Assembly (NCBI GenBank): GCA_963850205.1 | Contig: CAWKKJ010000017.1 | Location: forward strand, 496,001 to 560,000 | Direction of reading: 5' to 3' | Origin: JACVRW01 sp963850205 | GTDB lineage: Bacteria; Actinomycetota; Thermoleophilia; Solirubrobacterales; Thermoleophilaceae | DNA: 64,000 nucleotides | Shown here: positions 7,941-16,908 of the stretch, one piece after another | Layout of the letters: the number at the start of each line of letters is the position of its first letter | Numbering within the stretch: the stretch's first letter is position 1 | The notes under the pieces: generated by a model | What the model was told of the DNA's origin: nothing | What the model saw: only the letters and a program-made list of their open reading frames with translations | Databases searched by the model: none | Position numbers and translations under genes: made by a program

Positions 7941-9452
7941 ATGCCCACGCTCGCCCAGGTGGAAGAGGTGGCTCGCGGCGGCCCACCGCGGCCGCTCGAC
8001 GCCGCCGAGCGGGCGCGAATCGAGACCGCCCGGGCGGTGATCGAGGCGGCCATGGCCTCCGAGCGGCCGGTCTACGGGGTGACCACCGGCTTCGGTCAGC
8101 TCGCCTCGGTGCGCGTGCCGCCCGGCGACGCCGCCCGCCTCCAGGTGAACCTCCTGCGCTCGCACGCCGTGGGCGCCGGCTCGCCGCTCGAGGAGGAGGT
8201 GGTGCGCGGGATGCTGCTCCTGCTCGCCGGATCGTTGCGGCGGGGCCACTCCGGCGCCCGGGTGGAGCTGGTGGAGCTCGTGCTGGCGCTGCTGGAGCGG
8301 GGGGTCGTCCCGGTGGTGCCCAGCCGGGGATCGGTGGGATCGTCGGGCGACCTCGCGCCGCTCGCGCACCTCGCGCTGGTGCTGATCGGCGAGGGCGAGG
8401 CGACCGTCGCGGGAGAGCGGATGCCGGGCGGGCAGGCGCTGGCGCGCGCGGGACTACAGCCGATCGTGCTCACCGCCAAGGAGGGCCTCGCGCTGATCAA
8501 CGGCACGCACCTGATGGCCGCCGCGGGCGTCCTGGCCGTCCGGGACGCGCGGCGCCTGCTGGACGCTGCGATCGTCGCGGTGGCCCTGTCGCTCGAGGCG
8601 TTCAAGGGGTCCACCGTGCCGTTCGACGAGCGGCTGCACGCGGTGCGGCCCCAGCCCGGTCCCGCACGCGCGGCCGCCCGGCTGCGGGCGCTCCTGGCCG
8701 GGAGCGAGGTGGTGAGAAGCCACGCCGACTGCGGCCGGGTGCAGGACCCCTACACCCTGCGCTGCGCGCCGCAGGTGATCGGAGCGGTGGACGATGCCCT
8801 GCGCTACGTGGCGACGGCGATCGAGCACGAGCTCGAGGCCGTGACCGACAACCCGCTCGTGTTCCCGGCGGCCACCGAGGCCCCGGGGGCCGGGGACGTG
8901 CTCGCCGGCGGGAACTTCCACGGCCAGCCGCTGGCCCTGCCGCTCGACCACCTCGCGCTCGCCCTGTGCGAGCTGGCCTCCTTCAGCGAGCGGCGCATCT
9001 ACGCCCTGCTCTCCCCGAGCTACGCCGGGCTGCCGCCGTTCCTCTCTCCGGAGCCCGGCCTCAGCTCGGGGCTGATGATCGCCCAGTACGCCGCCGCTGC
9101 GCTGGTGAACGAGTGCCAGGTGCTCTCTCATCCCGCGGGCGCCGGGTCGATACCGACCTCCGCCGGCACCGAGGACTTCAACTCGATGGGCGCGCTCGCC
9201 GCGCTCAAGGCCCGGGCCGTGGTCGCCGGCGCCGCTCACGTGATCGCCACCGAGCTCGTCTGCGCCTGCCAGGGCCTCGAGTTCCACCGCCCGCTGCGCA
9301 CGACGGCGATCCTCGAGGGGGCGGTCGAGCAGGTCCGAGCCTACGTGCCCAGGCTGGAGGAGGACCGCTCGCTGGCCGCGGAGCTCGCCGCGCTCGCGGA
9401 CGCGCTTCGGACCGGCGCCCTGACGTTCGCGACCACGGAGGTGGTGGTGTGA
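7941..9452 (+). CDS. hutH: Histidine ammonia-lyase
   Basis: Converts L-histidine to urocanate and ammonia, first step of histidine utilisation in the cytoplasm. 503 aa, normal length. The Tyr loop YGVTTGFG, the MIO segment GSVGSSGDLAPLAH (tripeptide at residues 134-136), QDPYTLRC and TDNPLVF are all present. The LLRSHAVG segment has the Ser-His pair typical of HAL rather than PAL/TAL. The MIO tripeptide is Ser-Ser-Gly rather than the usual Ala-Ser-Gly; the cyclising serine is retained, so activity is expected. The QEDH motif reads TEDF (context TSAGTEDFNSM), also atypical. The stop overlaps the hutU start, so it leads the rightward hut operon. Confidence 0.92.
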   Translation: MPTLAQVEEVARGGPPRPLDAAERARIETARAVIEAAMASERPVYGVTTGFGQLASVRVPPGDAARLQVNLLRSHAVGAGSPLEEEVVRGMLLLLAGSLRRGHSGARVELVELVLALLERGVVPVVPSRGSVGSSGDLAPLAHLALVLIGEGEATVAGERMPGGQALARAGLQPIVLTAKEGLALINGTHLMAAAGVLAVRDARRLLDAAIVAVALSLEAFKGSTVPFDERLHAVRPQPGPARAAARLRALLAGSEVVRSHADCGRVQDPYTLRCAPQVIGAVDDALRYVATAIEHELEAVTDNPLVFPAATEAPGAGDVLAGGNFHGQPLALPLDHLALALCELASFSERRIYALLSPSYAGLPPFLSPEPGLSSGLMIAQYAAAALVNECQVLSHPAGAGSIPTSAGTEDFNSMGALAALKARAVVAGAAHVIATELVCACQGLEFHRPLRTTAILEGAVEQVRAYVPRLEEDRSLAAELAALADALRTGALTFATTEVVV

Positions 9453-11102
9453 CCACACCGGCCCAGGGGCTGCGCTGCCGCGGCTGGCAGCAGGAGGCCG
9501 CGCTTCGCATGCTCCAGAACAACCTGCATCCCGACGTGGCCGAGCGCCCGGAGGAGCTCGTCGTCTACGGCGGCATCGGCAAGGCGGCGCGCAACCGGGC
9601 CTGTTACGAGGCCATCGTGCGCGAGCTCGAGTCGCTCGGCGACGGCGACACGCTCCTGGTCCAGTCGGGCAAGCCGGTGGCGGTGTTCGAGACCCACCCC
9701 GCCGCCCCCCGCGTGCTGATCGCGAACTCGAACCTGGTGCCCGATTGGGCCACGTGGGAGCACTTCCGCGAGCTCGACGCCGCCGGGCTCATGATGTATG
9801 GCCAGATGACCGCCGGGTCCTGGATCTACATCGGGACCCAGGGCATCCTGCAGGGCACCTACGAGACCTTCGCGGCGCTCGCCCGGCTGCGGTTCGACGG
9901 TTCGCTGCGCGGCCGGCTCGTGGTGACCGCCGGCCTCGGGGGCATGGGCGGGGCCCAGCCGCTGGCCGTCACGATGAACGGCGGCGCAGCGCTGTGCGTG
10001 GAGGTCGACCTGCAGCGGATCGAGCGGCGGATCGCCACCGGCTACCTCGACGAGCGCGCCGGGCTCGCTGGACGATGCGCTCCGGCGCACCGAGCAGGCT
10101 CGCGCCGACGGCGCGCCGCTGTCGATCGGGTTGCTCGGAAACGCGGCCGAGGTGCTGCCAGAACTCGTTCGGCGCGGCGTGGAGATCGACGTGGTCACCG
10201 ATCAGACGAGCGCCCACGATCCGCTCAACGGCTATGTCCCCGCCGGCCTGACGGTCGAGCAGGCCGACGCCCTGCGACGCGACGACCCGGACGACTACCT
10301 GCGCCGGGTCGGGGAGAGCGTGCTCGCGCACGTCGGCGCGATGCGCGCCCTTGGGCAGGCCGGCGCCGAGGCCTTCGACTACGGCAATGCTTTGCGCGGC
10401 CTCGCGGCCGAGCACGGCGACGAGGACGCCTTCTCCTATCCGGGTTTCGTCCCCGCGTACATCCGGCCGCTCTTCTGCGAGGGAAAGGGGCCGTTTCGCT
10501 GGGTGGCGCTGTCGGGCGACCCCGCCGACATCCACGCCACCGACGCCGCCATCCTGGACCTGTTCGGCGAGCAGGAGACCATCGCTCGCTGGATCCGCCT
10601 GGCCGGCGAGCGGGTCCACTTCCAGGGCCTCCCGGCCCGCATCTGCTGGCTCGGGTACGGCGAGCGCCACCGGGCCGGCCTGCGCTTCAACGAGATGGTG
10701 GCCTCGGGCGAGGTGCGTGGCCCGATCGTCATTGGTCGCGACCACCTCGACGCGGGGTCGGTGGCCTCGCCGCAGCGCGAGACCGAGGCGATGAGAGACG
10801 GATCCGACGCGGTGGCTGACTGGCCGGTGCTGAACGCGCTCCTGAACACCGCGACCGGGGCCAGCTGGGTGTCGTTTCACCACGGCGGGGGCGTGGGGAT
10901 GGGCAAGTCCCTGCACGCCGGCCAGGTGTGCGTGGCCGACGGCACCGAGCTCGCCGGCGAGCGCATTCGCCGCACCCTGCTCGCCGACCCCGGCCTGGGA
11001 GTGGCCCGCCATGTGGACGCCGGCTATCCCGAGGCGATCGAGGCGGCCGACCGGCTCGGGGTGCACATCCCGATGCGCGCCGGCGAAGAGCCGGGCGGAT
11101 GA
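9449..11102 (+). pseudogene. hutU: Urocanate hydratase, interrupted by a single-base frameshift
   Basis: Urocanase hydrates urocanate to 4-imidazolone-5-propionate using tightly bound NAD+. The 5' half (GTG 9449) carries HutU hallmarks (YGQMTAGSWIYIGTQGI, VTAGLGGMGGAQPLA). After YLDERAG near 10060-10065 the homology moves one frame and continues with SLDDALRRTEQ, SIGLLGNAAEVLPEL and VVTDQTSAHDPL to the stop at 11102. Removing exactly one base in this stretch (for example one G of the GGG at 10061-10063) gives an uninterrupted 550-aa protein, the family's usual length. GTGA overlap with hutH and ATGA overlap with hutI. Without correction the product is truncated after about 210 residues. A sequencing or assembly indel is as likely as a real mutation. 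Confidence 0.88.
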
Positions 11103-12418
11103 CCGGGTTCGCCGGCCAGGAGCCGGACGGGAACGAGGACGAGGGGGCGGGCGCCCTCCTGGCCGCCACCGCGAGAGACGTGTGCGTGCGCGACGCGGCG
11201 CAGATCCTGCGGCCCCCCACCGACGGGCTGCCCTACCTCCGTCACGACCGGGCGGGCGAGCTCGCTCTCGACGGGGGCACGCTCGCGATCGGCGCCGGCC
11301 GCGTCGCGGGCTTCGAGCCGGACGGCGGCGCCGGCGTCCACGTCGACGCCTCGGGCTGCGCGGTCGTCCCCGGGTTCGTCGACTGCCACACGCACCTGCC
11401 CTTCGCGGGCTGGCGCGCCGGGGAGTACGAGCAGAAGGTCACCGGGGTCCCGTACGAGGAGATCGCCCGGGCCGGAGGCGGGATCGCCGCCTCGGCACGC
11501 GCTTTCGCCGCCACGGACGACGACGCGGTGCTGCGTCAGGCGCGTGGCCTGGCCGGCGAGATGCTCGGCCACGGAACCACGGCCTTCGAGACCAAGTGCG
11601 GCTACGGGCTGGGCGTTGAGGCCGAGCTGCGCTCGCTCCACCTGGCCGACCGGCTCGGCCAGCAGGTGGCCCAGCAGACCGCCGGCACCGCCCTGCTCGC
11701 CCACAGCGTGCCGCCGGGGCTCGATGCCGACCAGTGGATGGACGTGGTGGAGGAGATGCTCCCGCGCGTGACCGCCACCACCGGGGCCCGCGCGCTGGAC
11801 ATCTTCGTGGAGACGCTGGCTTTCTCGAACGAGCATCTGGCCCGCATGGGGCGCCTGGCCAGGCAATACGGCCTGATGCTTCGCGCCCACGTCGAGCAGT
11901 TCGCGACCCACCGCTCGGTGGGCGTCGCGCTCGAGCACGGCGCCCGGTCGGTGGACCATCTCTCCTGCCTGCATCCCGACGACATCGCCCCGCTGGCCGC
12001 GGCCGAGTGCGCCGCGGTGCTGCTGCCCGGAGCCGAGTTCATGGGCGGCGAGGCGCTGGCGCCCGGCCGTGAACTGAGCGACGCGGGGGCGATCTGCGTG
12101 CTGGCCACCGACCTCAACCCCGGAACCTCGCCAATCGCGTCGCTGCCGGTGATCGCCGGGCTGGCGGTCCGCCGCTACGGCTGGAGCGTGCGTGAGGCCG
12201 TGCTGGCCGTGACGCTCAACGCGGCCTGGGTGATCGGGCGCTCGGGCGACCTCGGCTCGCTCGAGCCCGGCAAGCGGGCCGACTTCCTCCTGCTCGACGG
12301 CCCGCTCGAGCACCTGCCCTACCGCTTCGGCCACAACCCGGTGGCCGCCTGCTTCGTCGACGGCCTGCCGGTCTTCGTGCGCCCCGACGCGGCCTGGCGG
12401 CTTTCGGCCGGACCGTGA
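11099..12418 (+). CDS. hutI: Imidazolonepropionase
   Basis: Hydrolyses 4-imidazolone-5-propionate to N-formimidoyl-L-glutamate, third step of histidine utilisation. 439 aa amidohydrolase-superfamily enzyme. Metal ligands are visible in VVPGFVDCHTHLPFAGWRAGEYEQ and in the HVEQF segment; FETKCGYGL and the ATDLNPGTSPI segment are also typical of HutI. The first 20 or so residues are acidic and low in conservation, and a GTG near the DVCVRDA segment is an alternative start. ATG 11099 is preferred because it overlaps the hutU stop (ATGA). The stop overlaps the GTG of the next gene. Confidence 0.92.
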   Translation: MTGFAGQEPDGNEDEGAGALLAATARDVCVRDAAQILRPPTDGLPYLRHDRAGELALDGGTLAIGAGRVAGFEPDGGAGVHVDASGCAVVPGFVDCHTHLPFAGWRAGEYEQKVTGVPYEEIARAGGGIAASARAFAATDDDAVLRQARGLAGEMLGHGTTAFETKCGYGLGVEAELRSLHLADRLGQQVAQQTAGTALLAHSVPPGLDADQWMDVVEEMLPRVTATTGARALDIFVETLAFSNEHLARMGRLARQYGLMLRAHVEQFATHRSVGVALEHGARSVDHLSCLHPDDIAPLAAAECAAVLLPGAEFMGGEALAPGRELSDAGAICVLATDLNPGTSPIASLPVIAGLAVRRYGWSVREAVLAVTLNAAWVIGRSGDLGSLEPGKRADFLLLDGPLEHLPYRFGHNPVAACFVDGLPVFVRPDAAWRLSAGP

Positions 12419-13603
12419 CGGTTCGCGCGGGGGACCTGGCCGGCCTGCTGGCCGGGCTCGAGCCCATCGGGCGCTCGAACGGCGGCACGACCCGCCTGGC
12501 CTGGACGCCCGAGCACGAGGCCGCCGAGGCCTGGTTCGCCAAGGCCGCCGCGCGCGTCGGCCTGCGTGCGGAGCGCGACCCGGCGGGAAACCTGTGGGCC
12601 TGCCCCGAGGAGCCCGGGCCCTGGTGGGCCGCCGGCTCGCATCTGGACAGCGTGCGCGAGGGGGGCCGCTACGACGGGGCCCTGGGGGTGGCGGCCGGCT
12701 TTGCCATCGCCGCCGCCAGCGCGGCGCCGCTGGCGGTGCTCGCGTTTGCCGACGAGGAGGGCGCGCGCTTCAACACTCCCACCTTCGGGAGCCGGGCCCT
12801 GGCCGGGACCCTCGACATCGACGACGTCCTGTCCCGTGTCGACGACGGCGGGGTGACGCTCGCGGACGCGATGCGGGCGGCGGGCGCCGATCCGGCCGGC
12901 CTGAGGGATGCGCCCGGCTGGCTCGACCGGCTGCGCGGGCTGCTCGAGCTGCACATCGACCAGAGCACCGACGTGGCCGAGCAGGCCGTGCCGGCGTCAG
13001 TGGTGAGCGGCCTGGCCGCCCGGATGCGGGTGCAGGCCGAGCTTGCTCGGGGCGGCCGACCACGCCGGCACCACCCGCACCGAGGCCCGCCGCGACGCGC
13101 TGCTCGCGGCGGCCAGGCTGATCGTCCGTTCCGACGAGCTGGCCGGGCCCGAGATGGTGGCCACCGCCGGGCGCATGCTGGTGGAGCCGAACGCTCCCAC
13201 CACGGTGCCCGCCCGCGTGCGGCTGTGGCTCGACGCACGAGCGGCCCGGCCGGCCGAGGTCGACGCCTGGTGGTCGGGCCTGCAGGCGGCGGCGGACGAG
13301 CTGCGGGCGGCCACCGGAGTGGAGGTGCGAGCGACCGTGGCGTCGGCCAACCCGGGCACCTCCTTCGATCCCGAGGTGAGGCGGGCGCTGACGCGGGCCG
13401 CGGAGCGGACGGGGCTTCAGGCCGCCGAGGTGGTCTGCTTCGCCGGGCACGACGCGGGGGTGATCGCGCAGCGCCGGCCGGCCGGCATGGTGCTGGTGCG
13501 CAACCCGGCCGGCGTGAGTCACGCCCCGGATGAGGACGTGAGCCTCGAGGACGCGGCGGCGGCGGCCGCAATCCAGCAGGCGGCCCTGGAGGCGCTGGTG
13601 TGA
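12415..13603 (+). pseudogene. M20-family amidohydrolase (allantoate amidohydrolase / N-carbamoyl-amino acid hydrolase type), single-base frameshift
   Basis: Metal-dependent amidohydrolase of the AllC/HyuC group. The N-terminal part has the metal-site segments GSHLDSVREGGRYDGALGV (read with its Asp as bridging ligand) and FADEEGARFN, and the C-terminal part has CFAGHDAG. At 13039-13046 the coding frame shifts by one: RVQAEL continues in the next frame as LGAADHAGTTRTEARRDAL, the dimerisation/lid motif. Removing one base (for example a T of CTT at 13042-13044) restores a 395-aa protein of normal length. GTGA overlaps join it to hutI and hutF. Actinobacterial hut clusters often contain such a gene and lack hutG, so it probably hydrolyses N-formylglutamate (inference). 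Frameshift may be a sequencing error. Confidence 0.85.
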
Positions 13604-14730
13604 CCGGGGAGCGCCGGGAGGCCTCGGTGCCGGCGATGGTCAACGCCCACTCGCACGCCTTCCAGCGGGATCTGCGCGGCCGGGCCGAGCGCCCGTCCGC
13701 GGGCGACGACTTCTGGAGCTGGCGGGACGCGATGTATCGCCTGGCCTCCTCGCTCGATCCCGAGTCGATGCGCGAGGTGGCAGGGCGGGCCTATCGGGAG
13801 ATGGCAGCGGCGGGCTACGGGGCCGTGGGCGAGTTCCACTACGTGCACCACGGGCCGGACGGGCGGCCCTACGACGATCCGAACGCGCTCGCGATCGCCG
13901 TGGCCGAGGCCGGCCTGGCGGCGGGGCTCACCGTGGTCCTGCTCCCGGCGGCCTACCACCGGGCGGGCTGGGACGGCGATCACCTCGAGCCGGACCCCGG
14001 CCAGCGCCGCTTCTGCGATCCGTCGGTGGAGGCCTTTCTCGCGCGGGTGGACGCGCTGCGAGGCTGGGCCGGCGGGCGGGCGGGGCTGCGGGTGGGCGTG
14101 GCGGCGCACAGCGTTCGGGCGGTGCCGGCCGAGTGGCTCGCCGCGATCGCGCGCTACGCCGACGAGCACAGCCTCGTTCGTCACGTGCACGCGGCCGAGC
14201 AGCGCCGGGAGCTCGAGGAGTGCCACACCGAGCACGGCTGCTCGCCGATCGAGCTGCTCGAGCGGAACGGCTTCCTGGGCGAGCGGACGAGCGTGGTGCA
14301 CGGCATCCACGTCTCGGACGCCGACATCGGCCACCTGGCCCGGAGCCGGACCATCGTGGTGTCCTGCCCCACCACCGAGGGCAACCTCGGCGACGGCCAC
14401 CTGCCGGCGCTTCGCTACCGCGACGCCGGGGTTCGGCTGGCGGTGGGCAGCGACTCGCAGGTCCGCCTCGACCCCTTCGAGGAGGTGCGCGAGCTCGAGA
14501 CCGGCGCCCGCCGGGAGGGAGAGACGCGCATGGCCCTGCTGGCCGGGGCCGGCGACCTGTGGAGCGACCTCGCCCGCAACGGAGCCGCCAGCCTCGGGCT
14601 CTCGGAGGCGGATGCCCATCGGGTGGTTGTCGACCGCGACCATCCCGACCTGCACGGAATCGCCGACGACGATCTGCGGGCGGCCCTGGCCACCTGCGCG
14701 TCGGCCGGGGTCGTGGTGCGGCTGGACTGA
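13600..14730 (+). CDS. hutF: Formimidoylglutamate deiminase
   Basis: Deiminates N-formimidoyl-L-glutamate to N-formyl-L-glutamate plus ammonia. 376 aa amidohydrolase-fold enzyme with metal ligands in MVNAHSHAFQRDLRG and the HVHAAEQ segment, the VVHGIHVSD segment and the VGSDSQVRLDPFEEVR loop. HutF is usually about 450 aa. This protein starts almost at the HxH motif and lacks the N-terminal beta-sandwich strand region. The GTG overlaps the stop of the M20 gene (GTGTGA) and no in-frame extension fits without running into that gene. The product would feed the upstream M20 hydrolase. Last gene of the rightward hut operon. Confidence 0.88.
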   Translation: MTGERREASVPAMVNAHSHAFQRDLRGRAERPSAGDDFWSWRDAMYRLASSLDPESMREVAGRAYREMAAAGYGAVGEFHYVHHGPDGRPYDDPNALAIAVAEAGLAAGLTVVLLPAAYHRAGWDGDHLEPDPGQRRFCDPSVEAFLARVDALRGWAGGRAGLRVGVAAHSVRAVPAEWLAAIARYADEHSLVRHVHAAEQRRELEECHTEHGCSPIELLERNGFLGERTSVVHGIHVSDADIGHLARSRTIVVSCPTTEGNLGDGHLPALRYRDAGVRLAVGSDSQVRLDPFEEVRELETGARREGETRMALLAGAGDLWSDLARNGAASLGLSEADAHRVVVDRDHPDLHGIADDDLRAALATCASAGVVVRLD

Positions 14731-14791
14731 CGGCCCGGGTGCGGCTATCCGTATTGGCCGCAGAGCAAATCGGGTTCACAATCCCTGTGCA

Positions 14792-15145
14792 ATGGGCCGC
14801 AGCGTCCTCATCGTCGACGACCACCCGAGCTTTCGGGCGAGCGCCCGCCTGCTGCTGGAATGCGAGGGCTACCGGGTGGTGGGCGAGGCCGAGGACGGCC
14901 TGTCCGCGCTGCAGGAGGTGGAGCGCCTGGCTCCCGACGTGGTGCTCCTGGACGTGCAGTTGCCCGACATCGACGGCTTCGAGGTGGCCGCCAGGCTGAT
15001 CGCGGGCAACGGGGCGTCGCCGGCCATCGTGCTCACCTCCAGCCGGGACGTCGAGGACCTGGGCCCGCTCGCCGCCGACGAGGCGCTGCGCGGCTTCGTG
15101 CCCAAGTCCGAGCTCTCGGGCGCGGCGCTGGAGGCGCTCCTCTGA
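14792..15145 (+). CDS. Receiver-only response regulator
   Basis: 117 aa, a single CheY-like receiver. Acidic pocket residues lie in LIVDDHPSF, the phospho-acceptor Asp in VVLLDVQLPDIDG, the Thr/Ser in IVLTSS and the conserved Lys in FVPKSE. There is no output domain, so it acts by protein-protein interaction or as a phosphate sink/relay. The ATG follows a 61-bp gap from hutF and the stop overlaps the kinase reading frame. The gap holds a 6-bp inverted repeat (TGCGGC/GCCGCA, about 14744-14762). Confidence 0.88.
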   Translation: MGRSVLIVDDHPSFRASARLLLECEGYRVVGEAEDGLSALQEVERLAPDVVLLDVQLPDIDGFEVAARLIAGNGASPAIVLTSSRDVEDLGPLAADEALRGFVPKSELSGAALEALL

Positions 15146-16908
15146 CCGGGCTGCGCCGCGCGCTCTGGGGGTTGGCAGGCGCCGGCTTCGTCGCCGGCGG
15201 GCTCACGGCGGCGGTCATCGGCTCGAGCGACTTCATCGGGAGCCGGGACCTGGTCGCGGTCCTCACCCTGCTGGTGGGCTGGGGCTTCATCGGCGTCGGG
15301 CTGGTGGCCTGGGGCTACCGGCCCGAGAATCGCCTGGGCACGCTGATGACCGCCACCGGCTTCGCCTTCTTCCTGTCGATGGCCGGCCTCTCCGACCTGC
15401 CATTGCTCTTCCTGATCGGCAACGTCCTCGGCTCGCTGTTCATGGCCACGGCGGTTCACCTGCTGCTGGCCGCCCCGACCGGGAGGCTGCAGAGCACCTG
15501 GGACCGCCGCCTGGTGGCTATCGCCTACCTGATGGTGACCGTCATCGTGCTGCCGGCCTACTTCTTCGCCGACCCCAGGGACGACTGGGGCTGCGAGCGG
15601 TGCCCCGAGAACCTGATCCTCGTCAGCAACGACGACACGGCGCTGGCGGTGATCAGCCTGGTGATCAACGTCGCGGCCATCGCCTTCGTCATCGCGGTGC
15701 TCGTGCGCCTGGCGGGGCGGTGGCGGCGGGCGTCGGCCCCCGAGCGCCGCCTGTTCGCTCCCTTCTACGCCGCCGGCATGGTGCTGATGGCCACGCTGAT
15801 CGTCTTCTTCACCCTCAGCACCGCCGTGATCGACAAGGCCGAGGGCGGCGAGGCTCGAGATATCCTCGCGCTGATCGCCCTGGTCCCCCTGGCGGCGGTG
15901 CCCTACCTGTTCCTGTACTCGCTCGTGCGCGCGCGCATGTTCCAGGGCGGCGCCGTGAGGGAGCTGGTGGGAAGGGTGAGCCAGGCGCCGCGCCCCGGCG
16001 AGCTGCGCGACGCGCTCGCCGAGGCGCTCGAGGACCCCACGCTCGACCTGGCCTACCAGCTGCCCGACGACCACCGCTGGGTGGATGCCGATGGCCGGCC
16101 CATGGAGCTGCCCGCGGAGGGCTCGGGCCGCACCGCCACCCGGGTGGAGCGCGACGGCGAGTGCATCGCCGCCATCGTGCACGACGCCACCTTGGGCGAG
16201 GACCACGGCCACGTCGACGCCGTGGGGGCAGCGGCGCTCCTCAGCATCCAGAACGAGCGCCTCGACGCCGAGCTGCGGGCCAAGGTGGAGGAGCTGCGCG
16301 ACTCCCGGCGGCGGATGCTGCGGATCGGCCTGGAGGAACGGCGCCGCCTGGAGCGCGACCTGCACGACGGCGCGCAGCAACGGCTGGTGTCGATGGCCCT
16401 GAACCTGCGGCTGGCGCGCTCCCGGCTGCGCGAGGACCCGGAGGGCGCGGAGCGGCTGCTGGCCGGCGCCGGTGACGAGCTGGACGCGGCGCTCGAGGAG
16501 CTGCGCGAGCTCGCTCGCGGCATCCATCCCGCGCTGCTGAGCGACCGCGGACTGGACACCGCGCTGGAGACCCTCGTGCATCGGGCGCCGGTACCGGTCA
16601 CACTGCGGTCTGGCGCCGGCGACGAGCTCCCCGAGGCGGTTGAGCTGGCGGCCTACTACGTGGTCTCCGAGGCACTCACAAACGTGGTCAAGTACGCGCA
16701 CGCCAGCCAGGCGACGGTCGAGCTGGCCCGCGAGAACGGCCGGCTGGTGGTGGAGGTGGCCGACGACGGGGTGGGCGGGGCCGATCCCGGCCGCGGCACC
16801 GGCCTACGCGGGCTGGCGGACCGGCTGGCGGTGCTGGAGGGAAGGCTGGAGGTCGACTCGCAGGTGGGCCGGGGAACGATCGTGAGGGCGAGGATCCCGT
16901 GCGAGTAG
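15142..16908 (+). CDS. Sensor histidine kinase, NarX/DesK type (HisKA_3)
   Basis: Membrane sensor kinase, about 588 aa. The N-terminal half has roughly eight hydrophobic segments (residues 5-270), and a cytoplasmic region with an incomplete GAF-like segment follows. The dimerisation/phospho-acceptor helix contains ERRRLERDLHDGAQQRLV (His about residue 408), and the ATPase domain has an N-box (EALTNVVKYAHA) and G-boxes (VADDGVGG, GTGLRGLADR). The start is uncertain: the frame opens at a CTG (15142) overlapping the upstream stop, and a TTG at 15172 is the first conventional alternative. It overlaps the NarL-type regulator downstream by 10 bp. Signal unknown. Confidence 0.88.
   Translation: MTGLRRALWGLAGAGFVAGGLTAAVIGSSDFIGSRDLVAVLTLLVGWGFIGVGLVAWGYRPENRLGTLMTATGFAFFLSMAGLSDLPLLFLIGNVLGSLFMATAVHLLLAAPTGRLQSTWDRRLVAIAYLMVTVIVLPAYFFADPRDDWGCERCPENLILVSNDDTALAVISLVINVAAIAFVIAVLVRLAGRWRRASAPERRLFAPFYAAGMVLMATLIVFFTLSTAVIDKAEGGEARDILALIALVPLAAVPYLFLYSLVRARMFQGGAVRELVGRVSQAPRPGELRDALAEALEDPTLDLAYQLPDDHRWVDADGRPMELPAEGSGRTATRVERDGECIAAIVHDATLGEDHGHVDAVGAAALLSIQNERLDAELRAKVEELRDSRRRMLRIGLEERRRLERDLHDGAQQRLVSMALNLRLARSRLREDPEGAERLLAGAGDELDAALEELRELARGIHPALLSDRGLDTALETLVHRAPVPVTLRSGAGDELPEAVELAAYYVVSEALTNVVKYAHASQATVELARENGRLVVEVADDGVGGADPGRGTGLRGLADRLAVLEGRLEVDSQVGRGTIVRARIPCE

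Noticed and set aside
9449..13603. Programmed ribosomal frameshifting in hutU and the M20 gene
   Set aside because: No known slippery codon, stop codon at the shift or stimulatory structure is evident, and homologues of both families are encoded in one frame.
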